From: Marinomonas alcarazii
GTDB lineage: Bacteria > Pseudomonadota > Gammaproteobacteria > Pseudomonadales > Marinomonadaceae
Length of the DNA stretch: 64,000 nucleotides
NCBI RefSeq assembly: GCF_003208215.1
Contig: NZ_QKLW01000003.1
Span: forward strand, 288,746 to 352,745
Direction of reading: 5' to 3'
A program made the position numbers and the translations under genes. The notes under the pieces are model-generated. The model saw nothing but the letters and a program-made list of their open reading frames with translations. It made no database searches and was not told the origin of the DNA. Shown piece by piece: positions 15,464-25,873 of this stretch. Position 1 is the stretch's first letter, and every line of letters starts with the position of its first letter.

Positions 15464-18034
15464 ATGAGTCAATATAAGGAGAGCAGTAGCTCGACCGATT
15501 TAGATGAGCTAGTTTCATCAAATGACATGGGAGGCCGCAAACCAAAAGGCCTTCAGTTAAAAATTATTTTAGTTGTGGCATTTGTTTGGGCTCTTTTTCA
15601 GCTATGGATTGCGTCTCCGTTTCCTTATTTACTCGAAACAGATTTATTGCGTTGGAACAGTAATCAGGCGCGTTCGATTCATTTGTCGTTTGCGATTTTT
15701 CTCGTATTTTTGAGTTTTCCGTTTTGCAGTAAATCGCCCGTCGACAAAATTCCTCTTACGGATTGGTGTATCGCTATTCTCGCCAGTCTCTGTACTTCTT
15801 ATTATTTAGTTGAATACGACAGCATTGCTACTCGGGTAGGTGCGCCTATCTTGCAGGATGTTATTGTGGCTAGCATAGGCATCCCTTTGTTGTTTGAAGC
15901 TGCTAGACGAAGCTTAGGCATTACCTTGCCACTGATTGCTGCCATCTTCCTTGTGTACAACTTCTTTGGTAATTACATGCCAGAGATGATTGCTCATAAA
16001 GGTTTTAGCCTCTATGAAGTCGTCAATCACCAATGGATTACGACGGAAGGCGTTTTTGGTATTGCCCTTGGTGTCTCAACAGACTTCGTTTTCTTGTTTG
16101 TGTTGTTCGGTGCTCTGCTTGATAAAGCCGGTGCTGGTAACTACTTTATACAACTTGCCTTCTCTTGCCTTGGTCATTTTCGAGGCGGTCCAGCCAAAGC
16201 CGCTGTAGTGGCATCGGGGTTAACAGGGCTAATTTCAGGCTCTTCTATCGCGAATGTCGTGACAACGGGTACTTTTACTATCCCAATGATGAAGAAGGTT
16301 GGTTTTTCTTCCGAAAAAGCCGGAGCTGTTGAGGTGGCGTCTTCTGTGAATGGGCAGATCATGCCGCCAGTAATGGGTGCCGCTGCATTTCTGATGGTCG
16401 AGTATGTCGGTATTAGTTACTTGGATGTCATTAAGCATGCTTTCTTACCCGCTTTGATCTCTTACATTGGCTTAGTTTATATCGTGCACCTTGAGGCATT
16501 GAAAGCCAATATGCAGGGCTTGCCGCGTAAAAGCTCTGGTGTTGGTTTTGCTCGCAAATTGTCTTCTTTCCTGTTTGGCTTTCTCGCCCTTTGTGTACTT
16601 AGTGTTCTGGTTTATTTCGGGCTGGGCTGGATTAAGCAGCTGGCAGGGGATTCCTCTGTTTATGTGATCTCGATCTTGGTTATCTTGAGTTATGTCGGTT
16701 TGTTGTATGTTGGTTCGAAAAGCCCAAAATTGAATGACACAACCGATCAAGATTTATCCGAGCTACCGCTGCCAGGCGTGATATTTAGATCAGGTATCTA
16801 TTATTTATTACCTGTTATAGTCCTAGTTTGGTGCTTGATGATCGAACGTTTGAGCCCTGGTTTGAGCGCATTTTGGGCGGCATTGCTGACGATATTTATG
16901 ATTCTTACAAAGCCTTATTTAGAGGGTAAGTTTCGCAAAGAAGCCTATGTGAGAATGTCCCGCGGCGCTAAAGACCTGTTCGATGGAATGGTGTCTGGGG
17001 CACGCAATATGGCCAGTATCTCGATCGCTACTGCGACGGCGGGGGTTATCGTAGGGGTAGTGTCTCAGACAAGTGTTGGTGCAGTGCTCGCCGATGTGGT
17101 TGAAGTGTTGTCGTTTGGCAATATTACCCTGATGCTTATTCTTGTGGCCATTCTCTGCATGATCTTGGGAATGGGGCTGCCAACGACAGCCAACTACATT
17201 GTTGTCTCTTCCTTGATGGCGGGCGTTATCGTAGATGTTGGTGCTTCCAATGGCTTAGTTGTGCCTTTAATAGCGGTTCACCTTTTTGTTTTCTACTTTG
17301 GACTGATGGCCGATGTAACACCTCCGGTTGGATTGGCTTCCTTTGCCGCGGCAGCAGTATCTGGCGGAAAGCCAATTGGCACAGGCATTATTGCATTTAA
17401 ATATGCACTAAGAACCGCGCTGTTACCCTTCTTGTTTATCTTTAATTCAGACTTATTGCTGATTAATGTCACTGTGACTCAAGGTGTATTTATCTTTGTG
17501 ATTGCGACTCTTGCCATGCTGATATTTACTGCGGCGATGGAGCGCTATTTCATCGTGAAAAATAAGTGGTGGGAAAGTGCCTTACTGTTGCTCATCGCAT
17601 TCAGTATTTTCCGTCCAGGTTTTTGGATCGATAAAGTTGTTGAGCCTTATCAATATGTTGCGATGTCTGAGTTTCTAGAGCAAAACCAGACAGTCAATAG
17701 TGGCACACCGCTGCGTATTCATGTGAGTGAAGAAGGCTATTCTGGAGAACCTGAACGTTCAACGCACATGTTAATTGCCCGTGAATCTGGTGATGCGAAG
17801 GTGATTCTTGAACATGCTGGTTTGAATTTATACATCGCTGACAGTGTTGTCGAAGTGGACAGTGTGGGGATTGGTAGTGACGCATACGCCGCAGGTTTTG
17901 AGGCTTTCCAAGTGCTTAAAGGCGTTGATGTCTCTAATGATCAGCCATCGAATTTCTTTGTGTATATTCCGAGTTTAGCTTTGCTTGCAGGTATTGTTTT
18001 ACTGCAAAGGCAGCGCAAAGCGAAAAAAGTTTAG
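15464..18034 (+). CDS. TRAP transporter fused 4TM/12TM permease (TAXI type)
   Basis: The 856-residue multi-spanning protein fuses the DctQ-like and DctM-like parts, as expected with TAXI binding proteins. Conserved parts include FVLFGALLDKAGAGNYFI, GGPAKAAVVASGLTGLISGSSIANVVTTGTFTIPMMKKVGF, VNGQIMPPVMGAAAFLMVEYVG, GMGLPTTANYIV and FYFGLMADVTPPVGLASFAAAA. The last 170 residues or so match the DUF3394-like tail found in some of these proteins, with further helices and a soluble segment. It uses an ion gradient to import the ligand of the preceding binding protein. Confidence 0.92.
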   Translation: MSQYKESSSSTDLDELVSSNDMGGRKPKGLQLKIILVVAFVWALFQLWIASPFPYLLETDLLRWNSNQARSIHLSFAIFLVFLSFPFCSKSPVDKIPLTDWCIAILASLCTSYYLVEYDSIATRVGAPILQDVIVASIGIPLLFEAARRSLGITLPLIAAIFLVYNFFGNYMPEMIAHKGFSLYEVVNHQWITTEGVFGIALGVSTDFVFLFVLFGALLDKAGAGNYFIQLAFSCLGHFRGGPAKAAVVASGLTGLISGSSIANVVTTGTFTIPMMKKVGFSSEKAGAVEVASSVNGQIMPPVMGAAAFLMVEYVGISYLDVIKHAFLPALISYIGLVYIVHLEALKANMQGLPRKSSGVGFARKLSSFLFGFLALCVLSVLVYFGLGWIKQLAGDSSVYVISILVILSYVGLLYVGSKSPKLNDTTDQDLSELPLPGVIFRSGIYYLLPVIVLVWCLMIERLSPGLSAFWAALLTIFMILTKPYLEGKFRKEAYVRMSRGAKDLFDGMVSGARNMASISIATATAGVIVGVVSQTSVGAVLADVVEVLSFGNITLMLILVAILCMILGMGLPTTANYIVVSSLMAGVIVDVGASNGLVVPLIAVHLFVFYFGLMADVTPPVGLASFAAAAVSGGKPIGTGIIAFKYALRTALLPFLFIFNSDLLLINVTVTQGVFIFVIATLAMLIFTAAMERYFIVKNKWWESALLLLIAFSIFRPGFWIDKVVEPYQYVAMSEFLEQNQTVNSGTPLRIHVSEEGYSGEPERSTHMLIARESGDAKVILEHAGLNLYIADSVVEVDSVGIGSDAYAAGFEAFQVLKGVDVSNDQPSNFFVYIPSLALLAGIVLLQRQRKAKKV

Positions 18035-18055
18035 CCGCCTCCCTTTTTGGCTTTG

Positions 18056-18080
18056 GGCAACAGTAATGTTGCCTTTTTTT
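18056..18080 (+). terminator. Rho-independent terminator of the TAXI-TRAP operon
   Basis: GGCAAC (18056-18061) and GTTGCC (18068-18073) form a stem with a 6-base loop followed by seven T. It stands only 24 bp upstream of the SulP start, so SulP should have its own promoter or depend on read-through. Confidence 0.85.
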
Positions 18081-18103
18081 ATTCTAGTAAAGTATAGAGT
18101 CTT

Positions 18104-19828
18104 ATGATCAGTAGTAAGTTTTCTTCGTTAATAGCAAGAGAGCATTGGTCTCTAAGTTCAGTCAAATCAGATGCAATCGCAGGTGTTACTGGGGCAATAT
18201 TGGTTATTCCTCAGGGGATTGCGTACGCCATGATTGCAGGGCTACCACCAGAATTTGGTTTGTACACAGCTATATTTTCAGCCGTTATTGCGTCTCTATT
18301 TGGTTCATCTAAGCATATGGTTTCTGGACCAACCGCTGCGCTATCTATTGTGTCTGCGGTTGTGGTTGGAGGCTTGGTAGGCGTATCAGAGAGTAGTTAC
18401 TTGTCCTTGATGTTTCTATTGTCATTTTTGACTGGCTGCTTTCAGTTGTTGTTTTACCTATTACGCTTTGGCTTTCTAGTGAATTTCATCTCGCACTCCG
18501 TTGTACAAGGTTTTACTTCTGGTGCTGCGGTGCTTATTGCAATGAGCCAGCTAAGTAACTTCCTTGGTTTGTCGAATAACCAAGGAACTAGCTTTATTGA
18601 TTACGCGTCTGCGGTTATTTTTCGTACCGAGCGTATTGATCAGGCTTCTGTTTGGATTGGTGTCATTACGGTTGTTAGTGCGGTAGTCATTAAGTCTTGG
18701 TTTAAAGCGATTCCTTACTTACTAGCAAGTATAGTGATTGGTGCTGTCAGCTGTTACTTGCTGTTTGCGAACAACGCATCAGTCAGCCTGATCAGTGCCT
18801 TGCCTGATGTGATACCCGTATTCAAAGTGCCTGATTTCAGCCTCGCTTCGATTATGGCGCTTAGTTCTGGCGCCTTATCGATTGCGATACTTGGGGCTAT
18901 TGAAGCCGTTTCTATCGCTCGTTCGATCGCAATACGTTCAAAGCAATCGATTGATGGAAATAGAGAGTTTTTAGGGCAAGGGTTATCGAATGTTGTTGGC
19001 TCTTTCTTTCAATGCTATCCAAGTTCTGGCTCATTTACTCGTTCAGGTGGTAATTATGACTCTGGTGCGAAGACCTCTTTGGCAATTGTTATTTCAGCCT
19101 TTCTAGTATTGCTGGTCATTCTCTTTATTCCCCGAGCAACGCAATTTATTCCTGTTCCTGTGATGGCTGGCAGCATTCTAGTAATTGCGTGGAATCTATT
19201 TAATTGGCAGGGCGTGAAAGCGAATTTGTCATCGCCAAAGGCCGAATCAGTTCCCTTCCTGTTTACGTTTTTCGGTACGCTTCTTGTCCCTTTGGAGTAC
19301 GCCATTTATTTAGGTATCGCGGCCTCGCTCGTGTTTTACCTCGCTAAGACGGCACGACCAAAAGTAACCGTAGTAGCCCCGCTAGCGCTTGATGGTCATC
19401 CTCGTCAAATTCGTAATGTTGAACGATATCAATTGCCTGAGTGTCCGGAAATAAAAATGGCTCGTCTAGATGGCTCTGTCTTTTATGGCGCTTCCGAGTC
19501 ATTAAAAGCGTCTATTCGAGAGCTACTAAGTTCTGGGCACAAACGATTAATCCTGATTTTTAAAGGCGTGAATTTCATCGACGTTTCAGGGCAGCATAGC
19601 TTGGTTGATGAGGTGGACAGAATTCATCAACAGGGAGGTACCATCTTCTTCAGTTCATTAAAAGGCATAGTGCAGGATGAGTTAACGGATGAGCAACTAA
19701 TAGAGCGCCTGAAAGATGGGGTGCTAAAGCCATCAATGCAAACCGCTATTGCCAATATGGTAGAGCAAATTCCTCGAAGTGTATGTGCCGAGTGTACTAA
19801 GAAAGTGTTTCAAGAATGCCCTAAGTAG
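18104..19828 (+). CDS. SulP family inorganic anion transporter with STAS domain
   Basis: The 574-residue protein starts with the SulP signature (DAIAGVTGAILVIPQGIAYAMIAGLPPEFGLYTA). It has GSSKHMVSGPTAALSIV, a ten-plus-helix membrane domain and GNREFLGQGLSNVVGSFFQCYPSSGSFTRSGGNYDSGAKTS. A cytoplasmic STAS domain follows (about 445-545, with FKGVNFIDVSGQHSLVDEV). SulP proteins carry sulfate, bicarbonate or dicarboxylates; the ligand is not deducible here. It follows the TAXI operon after a terminator. The short cysteine-containing tail (CAECTKKVFQECPK) is unusual and could bind metal. Confidence 0.9.
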   Translation: MISSKFSSLIAREHWSLSSVKSDAIAGVTGAILVIPQGIAYAMIAGLPPEFGLYTAIFSAVIASLFGSSKHMVSGPTAALSIVSAVVVGGLVGVSESSYLSLMFLLSFLTGCFQLLFYLLRFGFLVNFISHSVVQGFTSGAAVLIAMSQLSNFLGLSNNQGTSFIDYASAVIFRTERIDQASVWIGVITVVSAVVIKSWFKAIPYLLASIVIGAVSCYLLFANNASVSLISALPDVIPVFKVPDFSLASIMALSSGALSIAILGAIEAVSIARSIAIRSKQSIDGNREFLGQGLSNVVGSFFQCYPSSGSFTRSGGNYDSGAKTSLAIVISAFLVLLVILFIPRATQFIPVPVMAGSILVIAWNLFNWQGVKANLSSPKAESVPFLFTFFGTLLVPLEYAIYLGIAASLVFYLAKTARPKVTVVAPLALDGHPRQIRNVERYQLPECPEIKMARLDGSVFYGASESLKASIRELLSSGHKRLILIFKGVNFIDVSGQHSLVDEVDRIHQQGGTIFFSSLKGIVQDELTDEQLIERLKDGVLKPSMQTAIANMVEQIPRSVCAECTKKVFQECPK

Positions 19829-19941
19829 CAAAGGTGGTTACAACTTTTGTCAGGGAAAAAGGAAGTAGGTAGTTGTGAATAATTAGAGCTATCGAATAAG
19901 AAATGTCGGTCAGCAGTTCTATTTAAATGGGAGATTAGTGT

Positions 19942-21918
19942 ATGTCTATATCGGTGGTCCAGCGAGTTCTGCTTGGCTTTATTCTATTGCTCGTTTTGTT
20001 ATTTATTGTGGCCGCTTCAGGTGTGATGGGGCTGAATAGTGTGCAGAAGCGAATCGAAACGGTAACCGGAGAGATAGCGAATATCTCTGATAGTAGTAAT
20101 GAGTTGAGTGTGACGTCTGCGCAGGCTAGCAGTGCGGTTTTGCAATATTTAATTGTTTCTAGCGATTCAGTATTAAAGGTTGCCTTGGCTAAATTTTTAG
20201 AAGAAGAGCAACGCTTTTTTACGCAGACCGATAGGTTACAAAAAATGGTTGTTAATTACCCAGACATCCAATCTTCTCTTGATGACATTGTGGGTCAATA
20301 TGAAGGCTTTTCTACTATCGCCAATGCTGCGATTAAAGACCATAGTCGCCAAGTCACTTTACAGAAAACCTTGGCGGATAAAAAACTGGATTTAAAAGAT
20401 GCGCTTGTTTTCTTATCGGAAGATTTAGAAGCAATTGCCCGTTATCCGCAAAACGATAAGCAGGCGTTTGCGGTGAGCTTGGTGCAAACGCAAGTGGCGA
20501 CTTTAACGCGTCTTATTCGAGATTTCTTTGATTCCACAGATGTGGATGCGCTCCAAGATATTCAGTCTGAAATGTCTAAAGTGTTCGTGCCGCTTAATGA
20601 TGTTTTGTCTCAGTTGGATGATGAATTTATCAGTGAGCAAGTAAAAGCCATTCAGGTGGCTGTTCAAGATCAAGACCATGTGGTTGCCGAATACCTTGAG
20701 CTAAACCGAATTCAGGTTGAGTCCGAAGCGGCTGCAAGCATACTGTTTGACAGTCTGGTATCAGTGCAAACACGACTAAATGAATTAGTGTCTTCCGTGA
20801 GTGTGCTACGAGATCAAGCAAAAGAAGATGCTCTGAGCGCCTCTGCAAAAGCGAAGTATACATCATTCTTTATTGTGGCTATTTCAGTGATAGTTGCCTT
20901 AATAATCGCTATTTGGGTGAGCCGAAGCATTCGTAAACCTTTGGTTAAAATCTTGGCTATTTTGGACCTAATCGCCAAAGGGGATTTAACACAGCGTCTA
21001 ACCATTAATACCAAAGATGAATTTGGTCAGTTATCTCATTGGGTAAATATGCTGGTTGAAAAACTTAGTTCCGTGATGCAGGACATTCATCATGCTTCAA
21101 CTCAGGTGGTAGAGTCCGCTGGAAGTGTTCATCTGTCAGCGGGGTCAACGCAAAAAAGAATGCAATCACAACATGATAAGATGACGACGGTTGCTTCCGC
21201 GATGAATGAAATGTCGTCCACTGTTAGCGAAGTAGCTCAGAATGCTGACGTTACTTTGAAAAAAGTACAAGAGGTGGATGCCAGCGCCAATCAGAGTTTA
21301 GATCGAATGAATGCGAATATTGAGCAGGTTGGTCAATTAGTTGAGCAATTGGAATCGTCTTCTCACATAGTGAACCAAGTGGATAAACATTCACAGGATA
21401 TCGGTCATATTTTGGAAGTGATTCAAAATATTGCAGAACAAACTAATTTGCTTGCGTTAAACGCAGCGATTGAAGCCGCACGAGCGGGTGAGCAAGGTCG
21501 AGGCTTTGCTGTTGTTGCTGATGAGGTGCGGACGCTTGCGAACAGAACACATCAATCAACAGAAGAAATCCAACGTGTTATTTCTGATCTACAGCGTGGT
21601 GTGGGAGAGGCGGTCAACGCCATGGAAAACAGTTGTAACAGTGCTCAGGAAAGCATGAATGATGCAGAAGCGGTCGGTAAATCGCTGATTGAACTGCGTG
21701 AATTTATGGGTGAAATTCGCGGTCTGAGCATGCAAATTGCTACCACAGCGGAACAACAATCTCACGTGGCTCAAGAGATTAATCAAAGTGTTCATGAAAT
21801 GTCAGAGAGCTCAGAAGGTGCCATGTTAGACGCCATTGCAGGTCAAGAAAATTGCCAAAGAATGAATGACCTTGCTCGTCAGCAAAGTGAGCTGGTGGGG
21901 CAATTTAAGACTGTTTAA
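19942..21918 (+). CDS. Methyl-accepting chemotaxis protein
   Basis: The 658-residue chemoreceptor has TM1 at about 10-30 and a long helical periplasmic domain (about 31-305, no cysteines, four-helix-bundle type). TM2 lies at about 306-326, then HAMP ([27 protein letters not shown]). The signalling hairpin tip is [40 protein letters not shown]. The ligand is unknown. There is no CheR/CheB-tethering pentapeptide at the C-terminus (ends VGQFKTV). It is monocistronic between SulP and the ferredoxin gene; GGGAG lies upstream of the ATG. Confidence 0.94.
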   Translation: MSISVVQRVLLGFILLLVLLFIVAASGVMGLNSVQKRIETVTGEIANISDSSNELSVTSAQASSAVLQYLIVSSDSVLKVALAKFLEEEQRFFTQTDRLQKMVVNYPDIQSSLDDIVGQYEGFSTIANAAIKDHSRQVTLQKTLADKKLDLKDALVFLSEDLEAIARYPQNDKQAFAVSLVQTQVATLTRLIRDFFDSTDVDALQDIQSEMSKVFVPLNDVLSQLDDEFISEQVKAIQVAVQDQDHVVAEYLELNRIQVESEAAASILFDSLVSVQTRLNELVSSVSVLRDQAKEDALSASAKAKYTSFFIVAISVIVALIIAIWVSRSIRKPLVKILAILDLIAKGDLTQRLTINTKDEFGQLSHWVNMLVEKLSSVMQDIHHASTQVVESAGSVHLSAGSTQKRMQSQHDKMTTVASAMNEMSSTVSEVAQNADVTLKKVQEVDASANQSLDRMNANIEQVGQLVEQLESSSHIVNQVDKHSQDIGHILEVIQNIAEQTNLLALNAAIEAARAGEQGRGFAVVADEVRTLANRTHQSTEEIQRVISDLQRGVGEAVNAMENSCNSAQESMNDAEAVGKSLIELREFMGEIRGLSMQIATTAEQQSHVAQEINQSVHEMSESSEGAMLDAIAGQENCQRMNDLARQQSELVGQFKTV

Positions 21919-21985
21919 CGGTCTCGAGAATAGCTTAACGAACGAGCCCCCTTGTTTTTCTAGCGCCTTTGCATGAGGCGCTTTG

Positions 21986-22306
21986 CTATTTCTGCTTAAA
22001 TAGAACTTTGGGGCGAGCAATAGAGATATCGGTTTTGCACGTCGCGATGCAGGGAAGGAAAAAGCCATTTTGCTTTTCTTTGTTGTTTAAGCCGTGAGGG
22101 TGGCGATCCGCATAATCAATTTCACCGCATAGCAGTTGTGTCAGACAAACACCGCAAACACCATTCGTACACGCTTGTTTGATCGGGATCCCGGCAGATA
22201 CTAACGCGGCCAAGACGGTTTCATCTTGATCTATGTGGATGAATTGCTCAGGATCTAAAAAAGTGAGCAGGATGTTTTTCTTCTGAGGTTGGATTTTCTG
22301 CTGCAC
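21986..22306 (-). CDS. Plant-type [2Fe-2S] ferredoxin
   Basis: The 106-residue protein has the chloroplast-ferredoxin cluster motif C-x4-C-x2-C in KQACTNGVCGVCLTQL (about residues 44-59). The fourth cysteine is in FFLPCIATCKTDI (about residue 85). The DYADRHPHGLNNKEKQNG segment between them is typical of electron-transfer ferredoxins fused or paired with oxygenase reductases. It is a free-standing electron carrier; no oxygenase partner lies nearby. It is convergent with the chemoreceptor gene and divergent from the response regulator. Confidence 0.88.
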   Translation of the reverse strand: MQQKIQPQKKNILLTFLDPEQFIHIDQDETVLAALVSAGIPIKQACTNGVCGVCLTQLLCGEIDYADRHPHGLNNKEKQNGFFLPCIATCKTDISIARPKVLFKQK

Positions 22307-22454
22307 GAGAAGCTTTTCCTTTTGTTAATCGTCTATTAACTTTACCATGATATTAATGAGAGCTTAGCTCGTAACATCGTGAAAGGTCTCTAATAATATA
22401 GCTATAACGGTTTGTTAGTTTGAATAACAACGATAATGGATTCCAACCCAGACA

Positions 22455-23189
22455 ATGACAGAACAACATAAAAAGACTTTATTGGTAGTGGATGACGATC
22501 AAGATATTCGTCAATTGCTTTGTGATGCCTTGTCGCAAAAAGGTTACAGAGTTCTGGAAGCGGAAAATGGCACTCAGATGTGGCTTCATTTAGATGCCGA
22601 GCCCGTTGATTTGGTATTGATGGATTTGTACCTCCGAGAAGAAGATGGGCTGAGCCTTGCTCGTGAAATTCGTGAGCGTTTTGTCATGCCGATTATGATG
22701 CTAACGGGGAAAGGCGATGAAACCGATCGGATCTTGGGGCTAGAGCTCGCCGCGGACGATTACATGATGAAGCCGTTTAATTTGCGGGAACTGACAGCGC
22801 GAATTCATGCTTTGTTACGCCGTTCTTATCAAGTTCCGCCAACAGTGGGAAATACCATAAACCAAGATCATGAACGTTTACTCTTTGGGAATTGGACCTT
22901 GGATCTCACTGCGCGTCTTTTGCATGATCCAGAGGGAAAATTAGTGACCCTGACGTTGGGAGAGTTTTCCCTATTAGAAGTGTTAGCGCGTCATCCAGAT
23001 CGTATTTTTTCTCGTGAGCAGCTGATAGAGCAAAGTCGGGGCTTGGAAACCGAAGTGTTTGATCGAACTGTGGATGTCTTGATTCTTCGTCTAAGACGTA
23101 AAATAGAAGCAAATCCGAAAACACCAGAATTTATAAAAACCCAACGTGGACTTGGTTATTTTTTCCAAGGCCCAGTGCGGATGAATTAG
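22455..23189 (+). CDS. OmpR-family response regulator (TorR-like)
   Basis: The 244-residue regulator has a receiver domain (VVDDDQDIRQLL; phosphoacceptor aspartate in VDLVLMDLYLREEDGL, about residue 57; MLTGKGDE; KPFNLREL lysine). An OmpR/PhoB winged helix follows from about 140 (TLTLGEFSLLEVLARHPDRIFSREQLIEQSRG ... VDVLILRLRRKIE). Its stop is immediately followed by the ATG of the hybrid kinase. With the downstream frc-like ABC genes, the pair probably senses a sugar or related compound. The domain layout and the kinase partner resemble TorR/TorS. Confidence 0.9.
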   Translation: MTEQHKKTLLVVDDDQDIRQLLCDALSQKGYRVLEAENGTQMWLHLDAEPVDLVLMDLYLREEDGLSLAREIRERFVMPIMMLTGKGDETDRILGLELAADDYMMKPFNLRELTARIHALLRRSYQVPPTVGNTINQDHERLLFGNWTLDLTARLLHDPEGKLVTLTLGEFSLLEVLARHPDRIFSREQLIEQSRGLETEVFDRTVDVLILRLRRKIEANPKTPEFIKTQRGLGYFFQGPVRMN

Positions 23190-25718
23190 ATGCGCTTTAC
23201 CAGTATTCGTCAAAAAGCCTCTTTGTCTATTCTGGCAATTAGCTTAGTGGCGTTTTTTATGGTGGGGATTGGCTGGCAATCCATGCGTGTGAGTGAAGCT
23301 TCTTTATCCGAATTCGAATCCGAAACCTTACCAGAAATAAGCACTTCTTTAACGTTAGCGGAAGGCGTTGCGCAACTGGCCGCCATTGCGCCTTATACCG
23401 CAGGATCTGGGCGTCCTTTCCAGTTACAAACCGAATCAGAACGCATTCATCGACGAATTCTTGAGCTTCGTGGTGTGGCGGACAGTTTGGCAGATTCTGT
23501 TTTCCAACGTGATATCGACGAGCGATTAGACGATCTACAAACCACGCTTGAGGAGCTTGTCGCCTTGGTGCGAGAAGAGTTGTATCTGCGTGAAGACAGC
23601 TTGGCCCAACAGTTTAGAATTCGACAGTTACCCTCGGATGATGGCGTTGCCAGTGTGACTAATCAGCAAGGCTTGGTGTGGTTGCTGCAATTGTTAGAAT
23701 CGCCTAGCTTGGTGCCCGAGAGTCTCTTGGAAAACTTGAAGTTTTCTCAACAAAACGAGCAAGTGGCAAGCATTGCTGAAGACCTATTGATGGCACATCG
23801 TCGTTTGAATCAAATACAAGAACGCAAAAACTATTTGCTGATTGCTATTCGAGCTAAGTCGGAACAGTTGAGTAAACAAGTGAGTGACTTTGTAGGCGGA
23901 CTGCAGAAGAAAGTGAGCCGACAGCGTCAGGAAGTGTCGACTTTTGTGGCCCGTGGTCAGAACTGGATTATCGGCATTTCTGTGTTTCTTCTGTTGGGGC
24001 TGACGCGTTTGTATTGGTATAGCCAGCGCATGACGAAAGACTTGGGCGTTGTGACCAACGATATGGAACAGCTTTCTTTAGGTCGTGTGGATTCAAAACA
24101 TACGGGAATACGTCGTAACGATGAAATCGGTACCTTGGCGGATACCTTTGAGGTTTTTCGTCGTGATGCGTTAAGGCGCTTGGAAGTGACAGCAGAGCTA
24201 TCGGAACAAAAGCGTTTGCTGGAAACCATTTTCGACAACATGAACGATGGTTTAAGTGTGTTTTCCTCTAAAGGAACCTTACTTGCTTGGAACTCTGGCT
24301 ACCAGAAATTGTTTGATTTGTCTGACGACGACTTGCATATCGGTATGGCGATTGATGACGTTCAGAACTTAATTAACCAAGGGCAACATAAAAATCTCAA
24401 CTTAGAAAATCAGCAAGTTCATATGGAAGAAGTGAATGTTTCGCGCCATTTGAGAGTGCAGAGTTTTGAGCGTCACTTTGATTCTGGAAAAATTATCGAG
24501 TTTCGCTCTAAGCCAATGCCTGAAGGTGGTTTTGTTACCTTGTATACGGATTTAACTGAGCGTAAAAGCGTCGAAAGCCAGCTTCGTCAGGCGCAAAAAA
24601 TGGAGATGTTAGGGCAACTGACAGGTGGTGTAGCCCACGACTTCAATAATCTTTTGGCGGCCATAATGGGCAACCTGCAAATGCTGTCTGACTCTTATCC
24701 TCAGACAGAAGATCAAGCTCGATACATAGAGCGCGCGCTGGTGGTTTCAGAAAAAAGCAGTAATTTGGTGCAGCGCTTATTGGCCTTTAGTCGTCGTCAG
24801 CAACTTTTCCCTGTGCCTATTGCGATAGACGATTTAATCGAAGGTATGCTGGATTTGGTCGAATACAGTGTTGGTTCGCATATTGTGGTTGAAAGCGATC
24901 TGCAATGCCCAGATGTGGTGAGCCTGATTGATCCCTCGCAACTAGAAAATGCCTTGTTGAATTTGTCCTTGAACAGCGCCAGTGCCATGCCGGATGGCGG
25001 ACGTTTGGCTTTTTCAACTAAGGTTTGTACCTTACCAGACAGCGACGTTCCTGCCATTCGTATTCGAGTGGAAGACTCGGGTGAAGGCATTGATGATGAC
25101 GTCATTGGCCGAATATTTGAGCCATTTTTCACGACTAAGCCTGTCGGTAAGGGCAGTGGTTTGGGCCTGAGTATGATTTATGGCTTTGTAAAACAAAGCG
25201 GTGGCGAAATCAAAGTAACCTCTGAAAAAGGCAAGTGGACACGTGTTTGCTTGTTTTTGCCTCAACAAGTGACAGCGCATGGCCTTTTAGCTGAGAAAAA
25301 ACCTGCATCAGAAGAACAAGCTGGCAAGCAAGGTGTGATTCTTTTGCCAGAGTCCAGCTTGGTGTGGCTTGTGGAAGACGATGATGAAGTGTGTCGGGTT
25401 ATGCGCGAGCAATTGGAAAAAATGGGCTTTATGGTGCAAACCTTTGACTGTGCCGAAGCGGTTATGCGCGCCTTAAACAAAGCGATTGAACCCGATGCTA
25501 TTGTGTCGGATGTAAACCTATCAGGCACCATGAGTGGTGTGGAGTTAGCTCACAATTTACAGTCTGATGTATCTGGTTTTTCAGGGCCAATATTGTTGAT
25601 GTCAGGCTTGCCAAAAGATGAATTAAAACAAAAATACCAATTAAAGGACGACGATTTATTTATCTCGAAACCTTTTACTATCAAGGAGTTAAGTCAGATA
25701 TTTCAGCTTGAAAAATGA
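23190..25718 (+). CDS. Hybrid sensor histidine kinase (TorS-like)
   Basis: The 842-residue kinase has TM1 at about 10-30 and a large helical periplasmic sensor of about 220 residues. TM2 (WIIGISVFLLLGLTRLYW) lies near 255-272, HAMP follows, and a PAS-like domain spans about 345-450. HisKA has its histidine in GGVAHDFNNLL (about 483), and HATPase motifs are DSGEGIDDDVIGRIFEPFFTTK and GSGLGLSMIYG. A C-terminal receiver domain has its aspartate in AIVSDVNLSG. The all-helical sensor and hybrid layout recall TorS, which reads a periplasmic binding protein (TorT) rather than the ligand itself. An orphan sugar-binding protein at 28955 could fill that role. Confidence 0.9.
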   Translation: MRFTSIRQKASLSILAISLVAFFMVGIGWQSMRVSEASLSEFESETLPEISTSLTLAEGVAQLAAIAPYTAGSGRPFQLQTESERIHRRILELRGVADSLADSVFQRDIDERLDDLQTTLEELVALVREELYLREDSLAQQFRIRQLPSDDGVASVTNQQGLVWLLQLLESPSLVPESLLENLKFSQQNEQVASIAEDLLMAHRRLNQIQERKNYLLIAIRAKSEQLSKQVSDFVGGLQKKVSRQRQEVSTFVARGQNWIIGISVFLLLGLTRLYWYSQRMTKDLGVVTNDMEQLSLGRVDSKHTGIRRNDEIGTLADTFEVFRRDALRRLEVTAELSEQKRLLETIFDNMNDGLSVFSSKGTLLAWNSGYQKLFDLSDDDLHIGMAIDDVQNLINQGQHKNLNLENQQVHMEEVNVSRHLRVQSFERHFDSGKIIEFRSKPMPEGGFVTLYTDLTERKSVESQLRQAQKMEMLGQLTGGVAHDFNNLLAAIMGNLQMLSDSYPQTEDQARYIERALVVSEKSSNLVQRLLAFSRRQQLFPVPIAIDDLIEGMLDLVEYSVGSHIVVESDLQCPDVVSLIDPSQLENALLNLSLNSASAMPDGGRLAFSTKVCTLPDSDVPAIRIRVEDSGEGIDDDVIGRIFEPFFTTKPVGKGSGLGLSMIYGFVKQSGGEIKVTSEKGKWTRVCLFLPQQVTAHGLLAEKKPASEEQAGKQGVILLPESSLVWLVEDDDEVCRVMREQLEKMGFMVQTFDCAEAVMRALNKAIEPDAIVSDVNLSGTMSGVELAHNLQSDVSGFSGPILLMSGLPKDELKQKYQLKDDDLFISKPFTIKELSQIFQLEK

Positions 25719-25873
25719 AATATTACAAATATTACAAAAAAAGATTTAAGTATGAAATTATTCATTAGTTTTTGATCTCCATAGTGTTTTGTTAGAAACA
25801 GAGTCGGGACAGGATCTGTTTTTACATGGCATCGCTGCCAATAATAAAAACAAAAAATCGGAGTTATAAAACA